Assembly (NCBI GenBank): GCA_964621645.1
Contig: CAZUMH010000028.1
Span: forward strand, 1 to 34,348
DNA length: 34,348 nt
Direction of reading: 5' to 3'
Origin: CAZUMH01 sp964621645
GTDB taxonomy: Bacteria; Zhuqueibacterota; QNDG01; JAGLOF01
Numbering within the stretch: the first letter of the stretch is position 1; every line of letters starts with the position of its first letter. The notes under the pieces are model-generated. The model did not search any database and was not told where the DNA came from. It saw nothing but the letters and a program-made list of their open reading frames with translations. The position numbers were made by a program, and so were the translations under genes. Shown here in pieces: positions 32,029-34,348 of this stretch.

Positions 32029-32974
32029 GGATTCCTGCGCCGTTGTCGTGGCACTGGGCGGCAATGCCATATCCAGGGAGTTTGAAGAAGGGAATATTTA
32101 TCAGCAGTTCGCCAATACCCGCAGAAGTCTGGTGGGTGTGGCCGAGATGATAGAAGAAGGTCTGGATGTGGTCATTACCCACGGCAACGGCCCCCAGGTT
32201 GGCAATGCCCTCATCAGAGTGGAAGAGTCGCGCCAGATTTTGCCTCCCATCCCCCTGGGAGTACTGGTGGCTGATACCGAGGGGGGTATGGGATACATGA
32301 TCGAACAGTGCCTCGCCAATCTCTTGCACCGTAAAGGGGTCAGGCGTCAGCTAGTCACGCTTATTACCCAGGTGATCGTGGACCGGAACGATCCTTCCAT
32401 TCTCAATCCAACCAAATTCGTGGGGCCGTTCTTTAAAGAAGAAGAGGTTGAAAAGCTGAGGCAGAACCGGGGCTGGATCATGAAAAAAGACGCCAACCGA
32501 GGCTGGCGCCGTGTTGTTTCCTCTCCTACTCCACTTGAAATCGTGGAGAAGGAGATCATCCGTGAACTTTTACATTTGGATATTGTCACCATCGCCTGTG
32601 GAGGAGGCGGCGTTCCGGTATACGTTGAAGACGACGGCACCCTGGAAGGGATCGACGGAGTCGTGGACAAGGATCTGGCTTCGGCGGTTCTGGCACTGAA
32701 TATCGGAGCCAAGGAGCTCAACATTTTAACCGCGGTTGACAGAGTGGCATTGGCGTTTGGGACGTCAAAGCAGCGGGATCTTGAGAAGATAACCCTTTCA
32801 GAAGCACGTCAGTATCTGGACGCCGGCGAATTCCCGGCCGGGAGCATGGGTCCCAAGATCAGAGCCGCCATCCAATTTCTTGAAGGAGGCGGAGAGGAGG
32901 TATTAATAACTTCAGTAGAACGGTTCAGCCAGGCACGAAGAGGCGAAACCGGAACACGAATCCTGCACCACTGA
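32018..32974 (+). CDS. arcC: Carbamate kinase-like protein
   Basis: Amino-acid-kinase-fold enzyme that interconverts carbamoyl phosphate + ADP and carbamate + ATP. Motifs: ALGGNAI (about residues 12-18), THGNGPQVGN (about 54-63), the MGYMIEQ segment, IACGGGGVPV (about 191-200), GVVDKDLASAVLA and the C-terminal PAGSMGPKIRAA. Length 318 is normal. It overlaps the upstream cDPGS-like gene by 11 bp (ATGAG in the last codons). No ornithine or oxamate carbamoyltransferase or arginine deiminase is nearby, so its role in this operon may not be arginine fermentation. Confidence 0.92.
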   Translation: MSFKDSCAVVVALGGNAISREFEEGNIYQQFANTRRSLVGVAEMIEEGLDVVITHGNGPQVGNALIRVEESRQILPPIPLGVLVADTEGGMGYMIEQCLANLLHRKGVRRQLVTLITQVIVDRNDPSILNPTKFVGPFFKEEEVEKLRQNRGWIMKKDANRGWRRVVSSPTPLEIVEKEIIRELLHLDIVTIACGGGGVPVYVEDDGTLEGIDGVVDKDLASAVLALNIGAKELNILTAVDRVALAFGTSKQRDLEKITLSEARQYLDAGEFPAGSMGPKIRAAIQFLEGGGEEVLITSVERFSQARRGETGTRILHH

Positions 32975-33058
32975 GTTTTAAGGAACTGAGTGGCATCCTG
33001 TTTAGGCGAAGAGAAAAGATAGAACTCCAGTCGAACCTGAAAAAGCAGGGGGTGCTAT

Positions 33059-33520
33059 ATGTTAGAGTGGACGTTGCTGAACATCAAACCGGATGCGGTT
33101 GAGCGTGATCTTATCGGAGAGATCCTGCGGCGGGTGGAAGTCGCAGGCTACAGAATTGTTGCCTTGGACAAGGTTCAGCTTGACCGGGGAGAGGCGGAAG
33201 CCTTTTATGCCATACATCGGGGCAAACCATTTTACGATGAGCTGTGCGATTATATCTGCAGTGCGCCCTGTGTCCCCGTTGTTGTGGAAGGAGAGCATGC
33301 TATTGAAGGTATCCGCAAATTGATCGGTGCAACCAATCCGGCCAAGGCGGAAAAGGGTACAATACGGGCCGATCTCGCTCTGGATGGCACCCGTAACAGT
33401 GTGCATGCCTCAGATTCTCAAAAGCAGGCCCGTTTGGAGATTCACTTTTTCTTCAGCCGTCATAAGCTCTATCTGCTGAACCGGAACATTGTTGACAGTC
33501 ATGTTAATATTATGGATTAA
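33059..33520 (+). CDS. ndk: Nucleoside diphosphate kinase
   Basis: Transfers the gamma phosphate from ATP to other NDPs through a phosphohistidine. The catalytic His is H116 in RNSVHASDS, and NIKPDAVERDLIGEI, LDKVQLDRGEAEAFYAIH and ATNPAKAEKGTIRADLA are the other family motifs. At 153 residues it carries a slightly longer C-terminal tail than the ~140-residue norm. Ala replaces the usual Gly after the catalytic His. AGGGGG lies about 7 bases before the ATG. Three bases separate it from the hydrogenase gene. Confidence 0.95.
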   Translation: MLEWTLLNIKPDAVERDLIGEILRRVEVAGYRIVALDKVQLDRGEAEAFYAIHRGKPFYDELCDYICSAPCVPVVVEGEHAIEGIRKLIGATNPAKAEKGTIRADLALDGTRNSVHASDSQKQARLEIHFFFSRHKLYLLNRNIVDSHVNIMD

Positions 33521-33523
33521 CGG

Positions 33524-34348
33524 GTGAATATTTTCTGGATACAAAGCGGATGCTGCGGAGGAGAAAGTATTTCTCTGCTCAATGCCGAACAGCCGGATCT
33601 TTCCGCGGCTCTGGAGCTTATCGGTGCTCATCTGCTTTGGCATCCCACCCTCAGTGATAAGGCGGGAACCGCGGCCTTGACTGTCATCGAGGACTGTCTT
33701 TCCGGAAAGACCCAGATTGATGTTCTGGTAGTCGAAGGGGCGGTGTATGATAATTTTGAAGAGGGCCGCCCCTGTGCTTCTTTTGCCGGACGGACGACTC
33801 GTGAAGTCATTCTCTCACTTGCCCATAAGGCCTTTTCCGTGGTGGCGGCCGGCACCTGTGCTTCTTTTGGGGGTATCGCCGCCGCCGGGAAGAATCCTCT
33901 CAGAGCGGTAGGACTGCAATTTTACCGGGAGCAGCCTGGCGGGCTTCTGGGACCCGACTTTACTGCTGGAAACGGCTTGCCGGTGGTAAATATTCCCGGT
34001 TGCCCGGCTCATCCAGACTGGATGGTCGAGACATTCATGAAACTCTCTCTGCACAGTCTCCAGCGAGATGATCTGGACCGTTTCCAGAGACCGCGGGTAT
34101 TTTACGAAAAGCTGGCACATCACGCCTGCCCGCGCAATGAATATTACGAATTCAAGGCTTCCGCCGAACTCTATTCCCAACAGGGGTGTTTGTTCGAAAA
34201 TCTGGGATGCAAGGGGACTCAATGTGAGTCGGACTGCAACGAAAGGCTCTGGCTGGGGCGGACCGGTTCCTGCACCCGGGGAGGATTCCCCTGTATTTCC
34301 TGCACCTCTCCCAAGTTTCCGGATGGATTCGTTCCCTTCTTCGAAACA
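33524..34348 (+). CDS. [NiFe]-hydrogenase small subunit, cyanobacterial HupS-like, 3' end cut by window
   Basis: Electron-transfer subunit of an uptake-type [NiFe]-hydrogenase carrying the Fe-S clusters; 275 residues are in the window and the frame is still open at the edge. The N-terminus has no Tat signal, indicating a cytosolic enzyme. Visible motifs are SGCCGGES (proximal cluster region), NAEQPD, LLWHP, GTCASFGG, NIPGCPAHPDW and a C-terminal Cys-rich region (GCLFENLGCKGTQCES..C, SCTRGGFPCISCTSPKFP). The layout resembles the group 2/1h small subunits, such as cyanobacterial HupS. At the site of the usual second Cys of C-x-x-C, the alignment C11-G-G-E14 puts a Glu. The start is GTG at 33524, 3 bp after ndk, with no ATG alternative that keeps the N-terminal Cys motif. 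The large subunit is expected just outside the window. Confidence 0.9.
   Translation, partial: MNIFWIQSGCCGGESISLLNAEQPDLSAALELIGAHLLWHPTLSDKAGTAALTVIEDCLSGKTQIDVLVVEGAVYDNFEEGRPCASFAGRTTREVILSLAHKAFSVVAAGTCASFGGIAAAGKNPLRAVGLQFYREQPGGLLGPDFTAGNGLPVVNIPGCPAHPDWMVETFMKLSLHSLQRDDLDRFQRPRVFYEKLAHHACPRNEYYEFKASAELYSQQGCLFENLGCKGTQCESDCNERLWLGRTGSCTRGGFPCISCTSPKFPDGFVPFFET

Noticed and set aside
1..34348. CRISPR arrays, insertion sequences, prophage or classic defence genes
   Set aside because: No regularly spaced direct repeats, no transposase or integrase frames and no phage structural genes were seen. The only repeats are the three paired-hairpin units.

Overview
The window is a dense stretch of bacterial chromosome of moderate to high G+C. 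Three markers suggest the FCB (Fibrobacteres-Chlorobi-Bacteroidetes) side of the tree, probably one of its less-studied phyla. They are a secreted protein ending in a type IX secretion sorting domain with the 'NYPNPFN' signature, a PcrB/GGGP-synthase-type gene of the kind found in archaea and Bacteroidetes-like bacteria, and a SusC-like TonB receptor with an N-terminal carboxypeptidase-regulatory-like domain. The exact phylum cannot be read from the sequence. The right edge cuts a [NiFe]-hydrogenase small subunit, so hydrogen metabolism is likely.

Layout. (1) 1-3.2 kb, plus strand: a translation cluster with nine tRNA genes (Ser-TGA cut by the left edge, Ser-GCT, Gln-CTG, Arg-TCG, Glu-CTC, Arg-ACG, Ser-CGA, Ser-GGA, Ala-CGC), gltX, tadA directly behind its substrate tRNA-Arg(ACG), and a large Alu-containing SRP RNA. 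(2) 3.2-8.2 kb, plus: dnaX-ybaB-recR, then the phosphatidylglycerol pair pgsA-pgpA, then cinA. The dnaX gene carries an A10 tract that could yield a gamma-like short subunit. (3) 8.2-15.6 kb, plus: a structured 334-bp intergenic region, then thpR-recA-recX-alaS, followed by a GGGP synthase, a CpsB-like PHP phosphatase and gmhA, which point to envelope lipid and polysaccharide work. (4) 15.6-27.5 kb, minus: a Ycf48-like propeller with a T9SS tail, an AT-rich rsgA with its own promoter and bounded by paired-hairpin repeats, an M14 peptidase, a TonB-dependent receptor, an Aas-like acyl-activating enzyme, a saccharopine-dehydrogenase-like reductase, and a 71-residue protein of unknown function. 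(5) 27.5-34.3 kb, plus: hsp20-lon, a cyclic-2,3-diphosphoglycerate-synthetase-like gene overlapping a carbamate kinase, ndk, and the start of a cytosolic-type uptake hydrogenase small subunit.

The first 15 kb is mostly housekeeping in conserved neighbourhoods (SRP RNA-dnaX-ybaB-recR; pgsA-pgpA-cinA-thpR-recA-recX-alaS). I see no mobile element, prophage, CRISPR array or obvious new defence system. The items most worth following are the cDPGS-like/carbamate kinase pair, the dnaX slippage tract, the hydrogenase proximal-cluster ligand change, the tRNA-Arg(ACG)-tadA coupling, the possible RNA thermometer in front of hsp20-lon, and the paired-hairpin repeats.
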